In this document: positions 18,089 to 28,593 of the stretch, in pieces
How positions within the stretch are numbered: the stretch's first letter is position 1
How the letters are laid out: each line of letters begins with the position of its first letter
DNA from: Chryseobacterium pennipullorum
GTDB lineage: Bacteria; Bacteroidota; Bacteroidia; Flavobacteriales; Weeksellaceae
Length of the DNA: 64,000 bases
NCBI RefSeq assembly: GCF_003384725.1
Contig: NZ_QNVV01000006.1
Coordinates: 152,922 to 216,921, forward strand
Direction: 5' to 3'
Notes under the pieces: model-generated
Database searches by the model: none
Seen by the model: the letters and a program-made list of their open reading frames with translations, nothing else
What the model was told of the DNA's origin: nothing
Translations under genes and position numbers: made by a program

Positions 18089-18176
18089 AAGCCCCCTTTA
18101 CTACTACTAACATTTGAATTTTCATTTTTGCTAACTACCTTTTCAACATTACAAAATGATCCAAAGGGGGCTTTTT
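18089..18176 (+). terminator. Long-loop hairpin after ccoP, probable terminator
   Basis: The perfect 11-bp arms AAGCCCCCTTT (18089-18099) and AAAGGGGGCTT (18163-18173) are followed by TTTTT. The loop of 63 nt is unusually long for a simple terminator. Confidence 0.55.
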
Positions 18177-18193
18177 AAAAAATAAAATCCACA

Positions 18194-18264
18194 CCTTGGC
18201 TTGTCTTACTCAACTATTCACTTGACAACTACAACACTAAAATTCCATAATAAGACAGCCAAGG
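18194..18264. repeat. Second long-loop inverted repeat between ccoP and tamB
   Basis: The arms CCTTGGCTTGTCTTA (18194-18208) and TAAGACAGCCAAGG (18251-18264) pair over 14 bp with one bulge and are separated by 42 nt. A short T-run follows at about 18270. Confidence 0.6.
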
Positions 18265-18326
18265 CAGGGTTTTTGCATTCGAAAATGGTACCACAACAAA
18301 GTTAAAGTTATTTAGTATTATTATCT

Positions 18327-21300
18327 TTGTTAGAAACCACACCGAATTTGAAACTGAAAATCAACACCACAAAACTCTTAAAGCGTATTGCAATAATCTT
18401 TATTTCGATATTGATTTTTCTTAGTCTGTTGATCTTAAGCTTAAGACTTCCCGCTGTTCAAAATTTCATCAAGGATAAACTCGTTGTTTATCTGGAGAAA
18501 AAAATTAAAACCAAAGTGAGCCTTCAGAAGGTCTATATCGGATTTCCGAACAGCCTTGTGATGGAAAATCTTTACCTTAAAGGACAGGATGTGGACACTT
18601 TGCTGGCGGTCAGAAAGCTTGATGTAGGATTAAATATGCTTAAACTTATCAATTCTACTGCTGATATCACGTCCGTAGACATGGAAGGCGCCAGGGCAAA
18701 TGTAGTACGGAAACCGAATGGCAAATTTAATTTCGATTATATTATCGATGCGTTTGCAACCACGGATAAGGAAGAAAGCCCATCCAAACCGTTTATCATT
18801 TCTCTTGACAAAATTAATCTTAAAGATGTTGGGGTTACTTTCAATGACCAGCAGTCCAGAAATGATATCAATCTTTATTTCAAATCATTTGATACAAGGG
18901 TTAAAACTTTTGACCTTACCAAAAATACGTATGCAGTCAATGATATCAATCTGGATGGATTAAAGTTAAAACTGAAACAGGATCTTCTTGAAGAGGTTTC
19001 TAAAAAGGTAGAGAAAAAAGTAGATTCCCTGAACGATAAAAAACCTATGAAGATAGGCCTCAGAGGCATTAAGCTTACCAATATTAATATTGACTATGGG
19101 GACGAAAATACCAAAACATTCGCAAAAGTTATTTTCAAAGAGCTGAGCACGAAGGTTAACAAGCTCGATCTGGAGAACAATGCCTACAATGTGGCCAATG
19201 TATTCCTTTCGGGGGCAGACATTAATGCCAACCTTTACCTGCCTGCTCAAAATGCCAATCCTAAAAACCAACCAGAACCGGAAGTTTCAAAAGCTTCTGA
19301 TAAGGATCAGGCCATGAATCTTCTACTGGGCAAGTTAGTTCTGAATGATGTAAAAGCAACCTACAACAATACTGCGATTGCACCTACAAAGCAGGGAATG
19401 GATTTTAATCATCTGAACTTTTCCAAAATGAATGTTGAGGTAAGAAGCTTTAAAATGGCAAACAACACTTTTGCAGGAACCGTTAATTCTGCAGAAATTC
19501 AGGAAGCGAGAGGATTGAATATCCAGAAATTCAATACTGATTTTGTCTATGCCGAGAAGGAAGCCTACCTTAAGGATCTTTATCTGCAGACTCCGAAAAC
19601 CATTCTTCGTGACGAAGTCATTCTGAACTACAATTCAATCGATCAGTTAACTTCAAATCTGGGAGCCGTTAAAATATCCGCCAACATCAAGGATTCAAAA
19701 ATTGGTTTCTCTGATATTTTGAATCTGGTACCTACATTAAGAAATACAGTTCCTTTCAACAAATATCCAAATGCAGTTCTTAATGTAAATGCCAATGTAA
19801 AAGGAAGCGTAAATGATCTTTTAATCCAGGACCTTAAAGTATCGGGTCTTGATCAGCTGAGGGTACTTGCTTCGGGGAAAATAAAAAATGCGATGAATCC
19901 TGATCAGCTCTATTATGATGTAAGGATCGCAGAATTTTCTTCCAATGCCAAAACGATTTTCAATCTGGTCCCAAAAAATACTATTCCTTCCAACATTTCA
20001 CTCCCTTCCCATTTCAGCATTAAGGGAAACGCCAAAGGAACCACGAAAGTAGTGAATGTAGACCTGAATCTCTACTCCACTCTTGGGAATGCTGCAGTAG
20101 TTGCTCAAGTAGACATGCGCAGGAAAAATCATGAATTGTATGATGTAAAGGCTAATCTGCAGGGCATACAGGTCGGAAAAATTATTCAGAATAAAGATAT
20201 CGGTCCCATTACAGCACAGATCTCTGCAAAAGGGGAAAGCTTTGATTTCAAAAATGCCAATGCAGATCTGAAAGGACATGTTGCTTCTGCCGTGTATAAA
20301 GGATACCGCTATCAGAACATGGATTTAACAGGTAAAATTAAAGGAGGTGCTTATCATGTTGTATTAAATTCACAGGATCCGAATGCCAATTTACAATTAA
20401 CCGCGTCCGGAATTTATGATGAGAAAAATCCTACCGTGAAAATAAACGGAGAGGTGATCAAGCTGGATTTGAACAAACTCGGTTTTTATGAAAAACCTAT
20501 GATTATTGCCGGAAAAATCGATGGTGATTTCTCAAGCCTCGATCCCAATAACCTGAATGGTTATCTAAACCTTAAGGATTTTGCATTCTCTGATACAAAA
20601 GAGGTTTACCCGGTACAGGAAGTTAATCTTAAAGCTTCATCTACACAGGATTCTACTCAAATTATCTTTAATTCTCAGATTGCAGATGTTGAACTGAAAG
20701 GGAAGTATAAACTTACTCAGGTTTTTGGCGCTTTGACACAGACTATTAATCAGTACTATCAGTTCCAGAAGCCGGATAAAAGTCAGAAGATTGATCCGGG
20801 ACAACACTTTGCCTTTACCGCTAAAGTAAAAAATGATGATCTGATCCGAAAATTCGTTCCTGACCTTAAAAGCTTTGAAACCATTAATCTTAGTGGAAAC
20901 TATGACGCCGATTCTCAAAAAATAGAAATTGACGGACAGATTCCACAGTTGCTGTATGGTGAAAATACGATTGAAAAAGGTACATTAAAAGTGACCAATG
21001 AAAATCAGGCGCTACAATACAGTCTGAATGTTGCGGCTTTAAAAAGCTCAAGCTTTTCATTGAAAAAAATCAATATCGATGGTGATGTTGCTGATAATAC
21101 AATCAACTACAATATCACTACAAAAGATGATAAAGACGTTACGCAATTCCTGATTGCAGGAAATGCAAAATCATTGAATGACATTACAGAAGTTTCCCTG
21201 GATCCAAATGGTTTAAAACTAAACTATGCGGATTGGAATGTCGCTGAAAACAATAAAATTCAGATCAGTAAAAAAGGAATTTTAGCAGACAATTTCAGAT

Positions 21301-23375
21301 TAAGTAATAGCGGAAGCGAAATTTCGATTCAATCGGAAAGCGAAACCCCAAGTAGCCCTTTGAACATCGCCCTGAAAGATTTTAAAATTGAAACCATTAC
21401 AGAACTCATCAAAAAGGATACAGTTCTGGCCAGAGGGACCATCAACGGAACAGCTCAGCTGCGGGATATGATGAAGGATATGACGTTCACTTCTGATTTA
21501 AATATCTCGGATCTTATTGTTTATGGAAATGCGGTTGGAAACCTCGCCGTGAAAGTGAATAATTCTTCACCTAAAGTTTTAAATGCTGACATTGCCCTTT
21601 CCGGAAACAACAATGATGTGAAAATTCTCGGAGATTACAACACGTCTTCCAGTACATTTGACCTGAATATGGCGATCAACCAGCTTCAGATGAAAAGCAT
21701 CCAGGGGTTCTCAATGAATGCCATTACCAATACAGAAGGCTATATTTCAGGTAATTTGAAGATTACAGGAACCGCTACCCAACCGAATATTTTAGGAAAA
21801 GTAAAATTCAATGATGCAGGTCTGGAAATTGCAAAAACAGGAAGTGATTTCAGAAAATTGAATGATGAAATCGATTTTACCAGCCGTGGTATTGAATTCA
21901 ATAAATTTAAAATAAATGATAAAGATGGCAATGCTCTTGTTGTAGACGGGCAGGTTCTTACACAGACCTACAGAGATTTTGCCTTTAACCTTGATGTGAA
22001 TGCCAAAGATTTCAAAGTGGTTAACTCTGAGAAATCTAATGATGCGATGATGTATGGCGTACTGGCAATAGATGCCGGATTGCATATCCGCGGAAATCTC
22101 GATCTGCCGAAAGTAGACGGGAGGTTAAGTGTGGCGGATAATACCGATTTTACGTTCGTACTGCCCCAATCCAGTCCTACCCTACAGGAGAGAGACGGGA
22201 TTGTAGAATTTGTGGATCAGGATCAGGTGGTTCTCAATAAAACAATCAAAACAGATTCTCTTAATGCCCAAAGCCGTGTTAAAGGAATGGATGTAAGTGT
22301 GAATATTGAGGTAAGCAAAGAGGCCAAACTTTCTGTTATTATTGACAAAGCAAATGGTGACTTTGTACAGCTGCAGGGAGAAGCAGAACTCACCGGAGGA
22401 ATTGATCCTTCAGGAAAAATGACATTGGTGGGCGTTTATGAAGTTGAAAAAGGAAGTTATGACCTTACTGTAAGTTTCCTGAAACGGAAATTCGATATCC
22501 AGAAAGGGAGTACAATCACATGGACCGGTGAGCCTACGATGGCTATGATGGACATTACCGCTGTGTATAAAACCGAAGCACCACCTATTGATCTCGTTGA
22601 ACAACAGATTACCGGTCAGAGTGCATCCGAGATGAACCAGTATAAGCAGAGGATACCTTTCAACACCTTATTAAAAATGAAAGGTGAACTGCTGAAACCT
22701 CAGCTTAGTTTTGATATTACTACTGAAGAAAAGAACAACGCTATCTCCTCTACGGTGAAGGATCTGATTGATCAAAAGCTGGCCCAGCTCAGAACGCAGG
22801 AGTCTGAAATGAATAAGCAGGTCTTTGCGTTACTTCTCCTAAACCGTTTCATTGGTGAAAATCCGTTTGAAAGCGGCGCGGGAATGTCTGCCGAAACCAT
22901 GGCGAGACAAAGTGTAAGTAAAATCCTTTCGCAGCAATTAAATAATCTTGCATCCGGACTGATCAAAGGGGTCGATCTTAATTTTGGGCTTGATTCTTCA
23001 GAAGATTATTCTACAGGACAGAAAAATACAAGAACCGACCTGAATGTAGATATCAGTAAAAAGTTATTAAATGACCGGTTAAAAGTAACGGTGGGAAGCA
23101 ATTTCGGATTGGAAGGCCAGGCCCGTCAGAATGAAAACATGACCAATATTGCAGGGAATGTTTCTGTAGATTACAGTCTATCCAAAGACGGAAGATATAT
23201 GCTGCGTGCTTATCGTAAAGATGAATATCAGGTGGCTCTTCAGGGGCAGATTATAGAAACCGGACTTGGATTTATCATTACTCTGGATTATGACCAATTC
23301 CGGGAGATTTTCCAAAAATCAAAAGAAAAGAAGACCAAAAAAAATCAAAATAACCAAGTGGTAGAATTTAAATAA
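18327..23375 (+). CDS. tamB: Translocation and assembly module subunit TamB
   Basis: 1682 residues if the TTG at 18327 is used; TTG at 18348 is an alternative. No in-frame ATG exists upstream, because a TAA lies at 18303. One N-terminal membrane anchor (about residues 20-40) is followed by a very long, regular beta-strand-rich region with AsmA-like text near the start, and the C-terminal DUF490/TamB domain (about residues 1200-1650) with GKMTLVGVYEVEKGSYDL. The protein spans the periplasm and is proposed to move lipids or help outer-membrane protein insertion together with TamA/TamL. The stop overlaps the start of the next gene by one base (TAATG). Confidence 0.9.
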   Translation: MLETTPNLKLKINTTKLLKRIAIIFISILIFLSLLILSLRLPAVQNFIKDKLVVYLEKKIKTKVSLQKVYIGFPNSLVMENLYLKGQDVDTLLAVRKLDVGLNMLKLINSTADITSVDMEGARANVVRKPNGKFNFDYIIDAFATTDKEESPSKPFIISLDKINLKDVGVTFNDQQSRNDINLYFKSFDTRVKTFDLTKNTYAVNDINLDGLKLKLKQDLLEEVSKKVEKKVDSLNDKKPMKIGLRGIKLTNINIDYGDENTKTFAKVIFKELSTKVNKLDLENNAYNVANVFLSGADINANLYLPAQNANPKNQPEPEVSKASDKDQAMNLLLGKLVLNDVKATYNNTAIAPTKQGMDFNHLNFSKMNVEVRSFKMANNTFAGTVNSAEIQEARGLNIQKFNTDFVYAEKEAYLKDLYLQTPKTILRDEVILNYNSIDQLTSNLGAVKISANIKDSKIGFSDILNLVPTLRNTVPFNKYPNAVLNVNANVKGSVNDLLIQDLKVSGLDQLRVLASGKIKNAMNPDQLYYDVRIAEFSSNAKTIFNLVPKNTIPSNISLPSHFSIKGNAKGTTKVVNVDLNLYSTLGNAAVVAQVDMRRKNHELYDVKANLQGIQVGKIIQNKDIGPITAQISAKGESFDFKNANADLKGHVASAVYKGYRYQNMDLTGKIKGGAYHVVLNSQDPNANLQLTASGIYDEKNPTVKINGEVIKLDLNKLGFYEKPMIIAGKIDGDFSSLDPNNLNGYLNLKDFAFSDTKEVYPVQEVNLKASSTQDSTQIIFNSQIADVELKGKYKLTQVFGALTQTINQYYQFQKPDKSQKIDPGQHFAFTAKVKNDDLIRKFVPDLKSFETINLSGNYDADSQKIEIDGQIPQLLYGENTIEKGTLKVTNENQALQYSLNVAALKSSSFSLKKINIDGDVADNTINYNITTKDDKDVTQFLIAGNAKSLNDITEVSLDPNGLKLNYADWNVAENNKIQISKKGILADNFRLSNSGSEISIQSESETPSSPLNIALKDFKIETITELIKKDTVLARGTINGTAQLRDMMKDMTFTSDLNISDLIVYGNAVGNLAVKVNNSSPKVLNADIALSGNNNDVKILGDYNTSSSTFDLNMAINQLQMKSIQGFSMNAITNTEGYISGNLKITGTATQPNILGKVKFNDAGLEIAKTGSDFRKLNDEIDFTSRGIEFNKFKINDKDGNALVVDGQVLTQTYRDFAFNLDVNAKDFKVVNSEKSNDAMMYGVLAIDAGLHIRGNLDLPKVDGRLSVADNTDFTFVLPQSSPTLQERDGIVEFVDQDQVVLNKTIKTDSLNAQSRVKGMDVSVNIEVSKEAKLSVIIDKANGDFVQLQGEAELTGGIDPSGKMTLVGVYEVEKGSYDLTVSFLKRKFDIQKGSTITWTGEPTMAMMDITAVYKTEAPPIDLVEQQITGQSASEMNQYKQRIPFNTLLKMKGELLKPQLSFDITTEEKNNAISSTVKDLIDQKLAQLRTQESEMNKQVFALLLLNRFIGENPFESGAGMSAETMARQSVSKILSQQLNNLASGLIKGVDLNFGLDSSEDYSTGQKNTRTDLNVDISKKLLNDRLKVTVGSNFGLEGQARQNENMTNIAGNVSVDYSLSKDGRYMLRAYRKDEYQVALQGQIIETGLGFIITLDYDQFREIFQKSKEKKTKKNQNNQVVEFK

Positions 23376-25702
23376 TGAATAATAAGTTTCATACATATTG
23401 TAAATATCTGTTGGCTTCCGGGATGGTATCCAGTGTTATTTCGTGCAGCAATACCCGATTTTTGAAAGAAGGACAGATGCTCTACACCGGAGCGGAAGTA
23501 AAAATTGAAAATGACACGATCTCCAAACAGGAAAAAAAAGACCTTCAGGCAGGATTGGAAGGCAATCTAAGACCCAAACCCAATTCTACCTTTTTAGGAT
23601 TACGTCCGAAGCTGTATTTCTATAATATCGCCAAGGAACCTAAGAAAGACAAAGGTTTCAATTACTGGCTAAAATATAAAGTTGGGGAAAAACCCGTCCT
23701 GCTAGGAGATGTAGACCGGGAATTCAACAAGGATATTATTGAAAATTATTCTGAAAATAAAGGGTATTTCAATGCAAAAGCGACGTATGATACGGTTGCA
23801 AAAAATAAAAAAGCCAAGGTTATTTATACGGTAAGACCAGGAGCCAGATACCTGATCGATGGTGTAAAATTCCAGAAAGATTCTACGGTGGTGAATCAGG
23901 AAATCCAAAATTTAACGGACAGAACATTATTGAAAAATGGGAACCCTTTTGATCTGGATGTCATCAAGTCAGAACGGGAAAGAATTGACAACCGATTAAA
24001 AGAAAGAGGGTTTTATTATTTCCATCCTGACAATATCATTGTACAGGCAGACAGTACAGTAAGCAAAAATCACAAAGTTGAGCTTAATGTAAAGCTGAAG
24101 GACAACACTCCGGATCTGTCCACCCAGCAATTCAGCATTGACAAAGTAATTGTATTCCCTACTTATAACATTCAGGATGTAAAAGACGGGAAGTACAGCA
24201 TTCCAATGGATAAAGATTCTCTTTCTAAATACGCTTTTGATGACATCTACGTGATTGATCCGCAGCATAAATTTAAACCTAAGATCTTCGACAGGGCATT
24301 ATATTTTAAAAAGGGAGATCTTTATAACCGTTCTAACCACAATCTGACCCTGAACCGATTAATTAGCTTAGGTGTCTTCAAATTCGTAAAGAATGAGTTC
24401 ATCGTATCGGATTCTTTGAGCCATAAATTTGATGCCTACTATTTATTAACGCCAAGACAGGTCCAATCACTTCGTCTTGAAGCGTTGGGAAGAACAAACT
24501 CTGCCAATTATGCAGGGAGTGAGCTGAATCTGAACTGGACACACAGAAACTTCTTCAAGGGAGCGGAACAATTTAAGGCCGCAATTTTCGGAGCTTTTGA
24601 TTTCCAGATGGGAGGTGCCCAGGATGCCAATAATATTTTCCGGGCAGGGGGAAATGTACAACTTTCCATCCCAAGAATTGTGGCGCCGTTCCGTTTTCAT
24701 TCTTCCAGTGAATTTGTTCCAAGAACGAATATCACATTGGGATATGAATTCCAGAACAGAACAAAATATTATACCCTAAACAATTTCACCGGATCATTTG
24801 GATATATATGGAAAGAAAATGCAAGGAAAGAACATGATCTGAAAGTCATTGATATCACCTTGGTTTCACCTGCAAATGTTACGGAAGAATATCGGGCTAA
24901 ATCCGCCAAAAATCCTGCTATGCAAAGGATTGTTGATAAACAGCTTATTTTTGGTCCTACGTATTCCTATACTTATACCAATACGATGCTGCCGAAAACC
25001 AATACCATTTATTATAAAGGAACTTTGGATCTGGCAGGAAATATTACAGGCCTCGTTACTGGTGCCAATGCCAAAAAAGATAAACAAAAGGAAATTTTCG
25101 GGATTCCTTTCAGCCAGTACGTAAAAATTGAAAACGACTTCAGGTTCTATCATAAATTTACAGAAAAATCTTCACTGGCAACGAGATTTATCGGAGGAAT
25201 TGCTTATCCATACGGAAATTCAGAATTTATTCCTTTCTCTAAACAGTTTTTTTCAGGCGGGAGTAACAGTATCAGAGCCTTCCGTGCGAGAACTTTAGGA
25301 CCTGGAAGTTTTGACCCAAGAACAATTGATCCAGGTACTTATTTTGATCAGTCCGGAGATGTAAAGCTGGAATTAAATGCTGAATACCGCGCGAATCTTT
25401 ACAAATTTTTAAATGCAGCTGTTTTTGTAGATGCCGGAAATATCTGGCTGCTTCGTGATGATTCTACAAGACCAGGTGCTAAATTTTCAAAGGATTTTTT
25501 AAATGAAATTGCCGTAGGAGCCGGAGTTGGCCTGAGACTTGATTTTTCTATTCTAATTTTAAGACTGGATCTGGCGATGCCACTGAGAGTTCCGTATTAC
25601 GAAAAAGGAGATCGATGGGCTTTCGACAGAATCAATTTTGGAGATTCCAACTGGAGAAAAGATAATCTTGTATTAAACATTGCTATCGGATATCCTTTTT
25701 AA
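23375..25702 (+). CDS. tamL: TamL: lipidated TamA/BamA-like outer-membrane protein
   Basis: 775 residues. The signal peptide ends in SVISCSNTRFL, a lipobox with the Cys at about residue 24, so unlike proteobacterial TamA it is a lipoprotein. POTRA-like repeats occupy about residues 30-390 (for example RYLIDGVKF), and the Omp85 barrel covers the C-terminal 370 residues, with the family signature GGSNSIRAFRARTLGPG (about residue 630) and a terminal aromatic residue (GYPF). It is the outer-membrane partner of TamB, and the overlapping stop/start indicates translational coupling. Confidence 0.92.
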   Translation: MNNKFHTYCKYLLASGMVSSVISCSNTRFLKEGQMLYTGAEVKIENDTISKQEKKDLQAGLEGNLRPKPNSTFLGLRPKLYFYNIAKEPKKDKGFNYWLKYKVGEKPVLLGDVDREFNKDIIENYSENKGYFNAKATYDTVAKNKKAKVIYTVRPGARYLIDGVKFQKDSTVVNQEIQNLTDRTLLKNGNPFDLDVIKSERERIDNRLKERGFYYFHPDNIIVQADSTVSKNHKVELNVKLKDNTPDLSTQQFSIDKVIVFPTYNIQDVKDGKYSIPMDKDSLSKYAFDDIYVIDPQHKFKPKIFDRALYFKKGDLYNRSNHNLTLNRLISLGVFKFVKNEFIVSDSLSHKFDAYYLLTPRQVQSLRLEALGRTNSANYAGSELNLNWTHRNFFKGAEQFKAAIFGAFDFQMGGAQDANNIFRAGGNVQLSIPRIVAPFRFHSSSEFVPRTNITLGYEFQNRTKYYTLNNFTGSFGYIWKENARKEHDLKVIDITLVSPANVTEEYRAKSAKNPAMQRIVDKQLIFGPTYSYTYTNTMLPKTNTIYYKGTLDLAGNITGLVTGANAKKDKQKEIFGIPFSQYVKIENDFRFYHKFTEKSSLATRFIGGIAYPYGNSEFIPFSKQFFSGGSNSIRAFRARTLGPGSFDPRTIDPGTYFDQSGDVKLELNAEYRANLYKFLNAAVFVDAGNIWLLRDDSTRPGAKFSKDFLNEIAVGAGVGLRLDFSILILRLDLAMPLRVPYYEKGDRWAFDRINFGDSNWRKDNLVLNIAIGYPF

Positions 25703-25711
25703 TATTTTAAT

Positions 25712-26647
25712 ATGATAAAAAATGCAAAATTTTTCTGGGAAGTTCTAAAAGATACATTTACAGAATGGAACAGCTCTTCCGCATCAAAAGATTCGGCAAG
25801 CCTGGCCTATTATGCCATCTTTTCCATTCCGGGATTGCTGATTATTATCATTTGGGTTCTTGGAAACTTCTTTGGTGAGGAAGCCATCCGTGGCCAGATC
25901 AGCACCCAGATCAGTGGTATTATGGGAGCGGATGTAGCCAAAAGTATTGAAGGAATGCTGGCCGGAGCCCTGATTGACAAAAAAAATATTTTCATGAAGG
26001 CAGTAGGGGTCGGCTCATTGGTCTATGGTTCCACCACGCTCTTCTTCCAGCTTCAGCACTCGCTGAATGCGCTGTGGGATGTGGAAGCGGCTCCCAAAAA
26101 GGCGTTGGTAAAGTTTCTTCTGGACAGAGCCAATTCCCTGGGAATGATCCTTATTCTTGGCTTCCTGCTTATGATTACGATGGTTTTATCTTCACTGATC
26201 AGCCTTTTTAATACCATCATCACCCAATATTTTGGATTCGAAACCTATATGCTGGTAGAAACGGTCAATTTCGCGGTTGGCTTTGGACTTGTCATGCTTC
26301 TATTTGCGCTGATGTTTAAAGTATTGCCGGATGTTCTGATTGGCTGGAGATCTGTATGGAGAGGAGCCTTTTTGACAACCGTCTTATTTACTTTGGGAAA
26401 GTTTTTACTAAGCCTTTATTTCAGTCAGGTAAAACCCACCTCCACTTTCGGAGCTGCAGGAACCGTCATTCTGATTATGATGTGGATTAATTATTCCTGT
26501 ATGCTGATTTTTTTCGGTGCCAAATTCACAAAGGTATATACCTATAAGAGAGGATATAAAGTGGTTCTCTCCAAACATGCACGATGGACTCCTGCAAAAC
26601 TCTATGCAGACAGTCTGAACCAGATGCAGGCTAAAAGTAGTGAATAA
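25712..26647 (+). CDS. YihY/BrkB family inner-membrane protein
   Basis: 311 residues with six membrane helices. The family motifs are SLAYYAIFSIPGLLI (about residues 29-43) and GAAGTVILIMMWINYSCMLIFFGA (about 245-268; positions only approximate). YihY/BrkB proteins are inner-membrane proteins of debated function; lipid transport has been proposed for relatives. It starts 9 bp after tamL and ends at a shared terminator, so it closes the tamB-tamL operon. The combination fits an envelope-lipid role, but that is inference. Confidence 0.88.
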   Translation: MIKNAKFFWEVLKDTFTEWNSSSASKDSASLAYYAIFSIPGLLIIIIWVLGNFFGEEAIRGQISTQISGIMGADVAKSIEGMLAGALIDKKNIFMKAVGVGSLVYGSTTLFFQLQHSLNALWDVEAAPKKALVKFLLDRANSLGMILILGFLLMITMVLSSLISLFNTIITQYFGFETYMLVETVNFAVGFGLVMLLFALMFKVLPDVLIGWRSVWRGAFLTTVLFTLGKFLLSLYFSQVKPTSTFGAAGTVILIMMWINYSCMLIFFGAKFTKVYTYKRGYKVVLSKHARWTPAKLYADSLNQMQAKSSE

Positions 26648-26660
26648 CAGCATATAAAAA

Positions 26661-26688
26661 AACCTCCTGAAATTATATTCAGGAGGTT
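26661..26688. terminator. Bidirectional terminator between yihY-like gene and argS
   Basis: The 11-bp perfect stem AACCTCCTGAA-attata-TTCAGGAGGTT lies between convergent stops, with A-rich and T-rich flanks on both sides. Confidence 0.85.
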
Positions 26689-26694
26689 CTTATT

Positions 26695-28455
26695 TTACAT
26701 TCTGTTGACCGTTCCAATTCCCAGTAGCTCCAACGATTTCTTGATTGTCTTCGCTGTTAGGTTGGATAGATTCAGACGGAATTGCTTGATATTTTCATCA
26801 TCCTGATTCAGGATCGGATTATTCTGATAGAATGAGTTATATGATTTTACCAGATCGTATATATAATTAGCAACTAAAGCCGGGCTCAATGTTTCTGCAG
26901 ATCTGGCTACAACTGTTTTAAAGTTGGCCAATTGCATAATCAGTTCTTTTTCAAACTGGTTCAATGCAATATCAGCAGTTTCTTTATCTTCAAATTCTGC
27001 CTTTGACAATAAAGATTGAATACGAGCATAAGTATACTGGATAAACGGTCCTGTATTACCATTAAAATCTATACTTTCTGCAGGATTGAATAACATTTTT
27101 TTCTTTGGATCAACTTTCAGCATAAAATATTTCAATGCCCCTAAGCCTACTGTTTCATAAGAAATTTCTTTATCTTCTTCAGAAAGGGTTTCCAGTTTTC
27201 CTAATTCCTGAGCTTTAGATTTCGCTGTTTCATACATTTCCTGCATCAGATCATCTGCATCGACTACGGTACCTTCACGGGATTTCATTTTTCCTTCCGG
27301 TAACTCAACCATTCCGTAAGAAAGGTGGAACAACTGATCTGCCCATTCGTATCCCAATTTCTTAAGGATTTTGAATAAGACCTGGAAATGATAATCCTGC
27401 TCATTCCCTACTGTATAGATTAGCTTTTGAATATTATTCTGCTTGAAGCGTTCCACTGCTGTTCCCAGATCCTGGGTCATGTAAACGGAAGTACCATCAG
27501 AACGCAGCAATAGTTTTTGATCAAGTCCTTCATCGGTAAGATCACACCAAACAGAACCGTCTTCTTTTTGATACAGCACTCCTTTATCCAAACCTGCCTG
27601 GATAAGGTCTTTTCCTAAAATATAAGTATTGCTTTCGTATTGAACCTGATCGAAATCTACCCCCAATCTCTTATATGTCTCATTGAATCCTTTATATACC
27701 CAGGAATTCATTTCTGCCCAAAGGTTTCTTACTGTTTCATCTCCATTTTCCCAATCCAAAAGCATCTTCTGTGCTTCTTTTATAATCGGAGCATCTTTTT
27801 TCGCCTGCTCTTCAGAAACACCCTGATTGACCAGTTCGGAAATTTCTTTTTTATAGTTTTTGTCAAATTCAACATAGTAGTTTCCGACAAATTTATCGCC
27901 TTTTGTATGGGTAGCCTCAGGAGTCTCTCCCTTGCCGAATTTTTCCCATGCCAACATGGATTTGCAGATATGAATCCCTCTGTCATTGATGATCTGGGTT
28001 TTAATTACATCATATCCAGCTTCTTTTAAGATCTGTGCAACAGAAAATCCTAACAAATTGTTTCGGATATGTCCTAAATGAAGAGGCTTGTTGGTATTAG
28101 GGGAAGAATACTCTACCATTACCGTAGCATTCTTCTTTTCTACAATAGAAAAACGGCTGTTCACTGATCTGAAATTATCAATAAACAATTGGTTTTTCAG
28201 TTTAACATTAAGAAATCCCTTTACTACATTAAAGCTTTCGAACAAATCCGTTTGTTCTGTCAAAGCTTCTCCCAATTCAACACCGATTCTTTCAGGATTT
28301 TTTTTCAATTGTTTTACCAACGGGAACGTAACGATGGTAAAATCACCTTCAAACTCCGTTTTATTTTCCTGAACCTCCAGTTTGATATCTTTTAACTGAT
28401 ATACGTTTAAAATAACTTCTGAAAGTTTCTCTTCTATTATATCTTTACTATTCAT
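26695..28455 (-). CDS. argS: Arginyl-tRNA synthetase
   Basis: 586 residues, normal family length. The class I HIGH motif is present as PLHLGHIRNN (about residue 120), preceded by the usual SSPNTNK. The KMSKS-like segment is GKMKSREGTV (about residue 385). The N-terminal Add-1 and C-terminal DALR anticodon-binding domains are complete (the C-terminus ends in LLGIGTVNRM). It charges tRNA-Arg in the cytoplasm. Monocistronic. Confidence 0.96.
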   Translation of the reverse strand: MNSKDIIEEKLSEVILNVYQLKDIKLEVQENKTEFEGDFTIVTFPLVKQLKKNPERIGVELGEALTEQTDLFESFNVVKGFLNVKLKNQLFIDNFRSVNSRFSIVEKKNATVMVEYSSPNTNKPLHLGHIRNNLLGFSVAQILKEAGYDVIKTQIINDRGIHICKSMLAWEKFGKGETPEATHTKGDKFVGNYYVEFDKNYKKEISELVNQGVSEEQAKKDAPIIKEAQKMLLDWENGDETVRNLWAEMNSWVYKGFNETYKRLGVDFDQVQYESNTYILGKDLIQAGLDKGVLYQKEDGSVWCDLTDEGLDQKLLLRSDGTSVYMTQDLGTAVERFKQNNIQKLIYTVGNEQDYHFQVLFKILKKLGYEWADQLFHLSYGMVELPEGKMKSREGTVVDADDLMQEMYETAKSKAQELGKLETLSEEDKEISYETVGLGALKYFMLKVDPKKKMLFNPAESIDFNGNTGPFIQYTYARIQSLLSKAEFEDKETADIALNQFEKELIMQLANFKTVVARSAETLSPALVANYIYDLVKSYNSFYQNNPILNQDDENIKQFRLNLSNLTAKTIKKSLELLGIGTVNRM

Positions 28456-28529
28456 GTTCTAAAGTTTTCTTGAAACAATTGGGTTTCGGACAATTCTATC
28501 AAACTGTTTTCCCCCAACATTTTGGAGTA

Positions 28530-28537
28530 CAAATATA
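28530..28537 (-). promoter_or_regulatory. Candidate -7 element of the argS promoter
   Basis: On the minus strand TATATTTG matches TAnnTTTG, 75 bp before the argS start and just past the terminator of the neighbouring susD. No good -33 element is seen. Confidence 0.3.
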
Positions 28538-28550
28538 CGGAAATAAAAAA

Positions 28551-28566
28551 ACCGCCCGAAGGCGGT
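28551..28566 (-). terminator. Terminator of SusC/SusD pair 1
   Basis: The stem ACCGCC-CGAA-GGCGGT is followed on the minus strand by a T-run. It is the same hairpin as at 33356-33371 after the other pair. Confidence 0.8.
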
Positions 28567-28593
28567 AAAATATGAATGTTGCTAAAATATATA

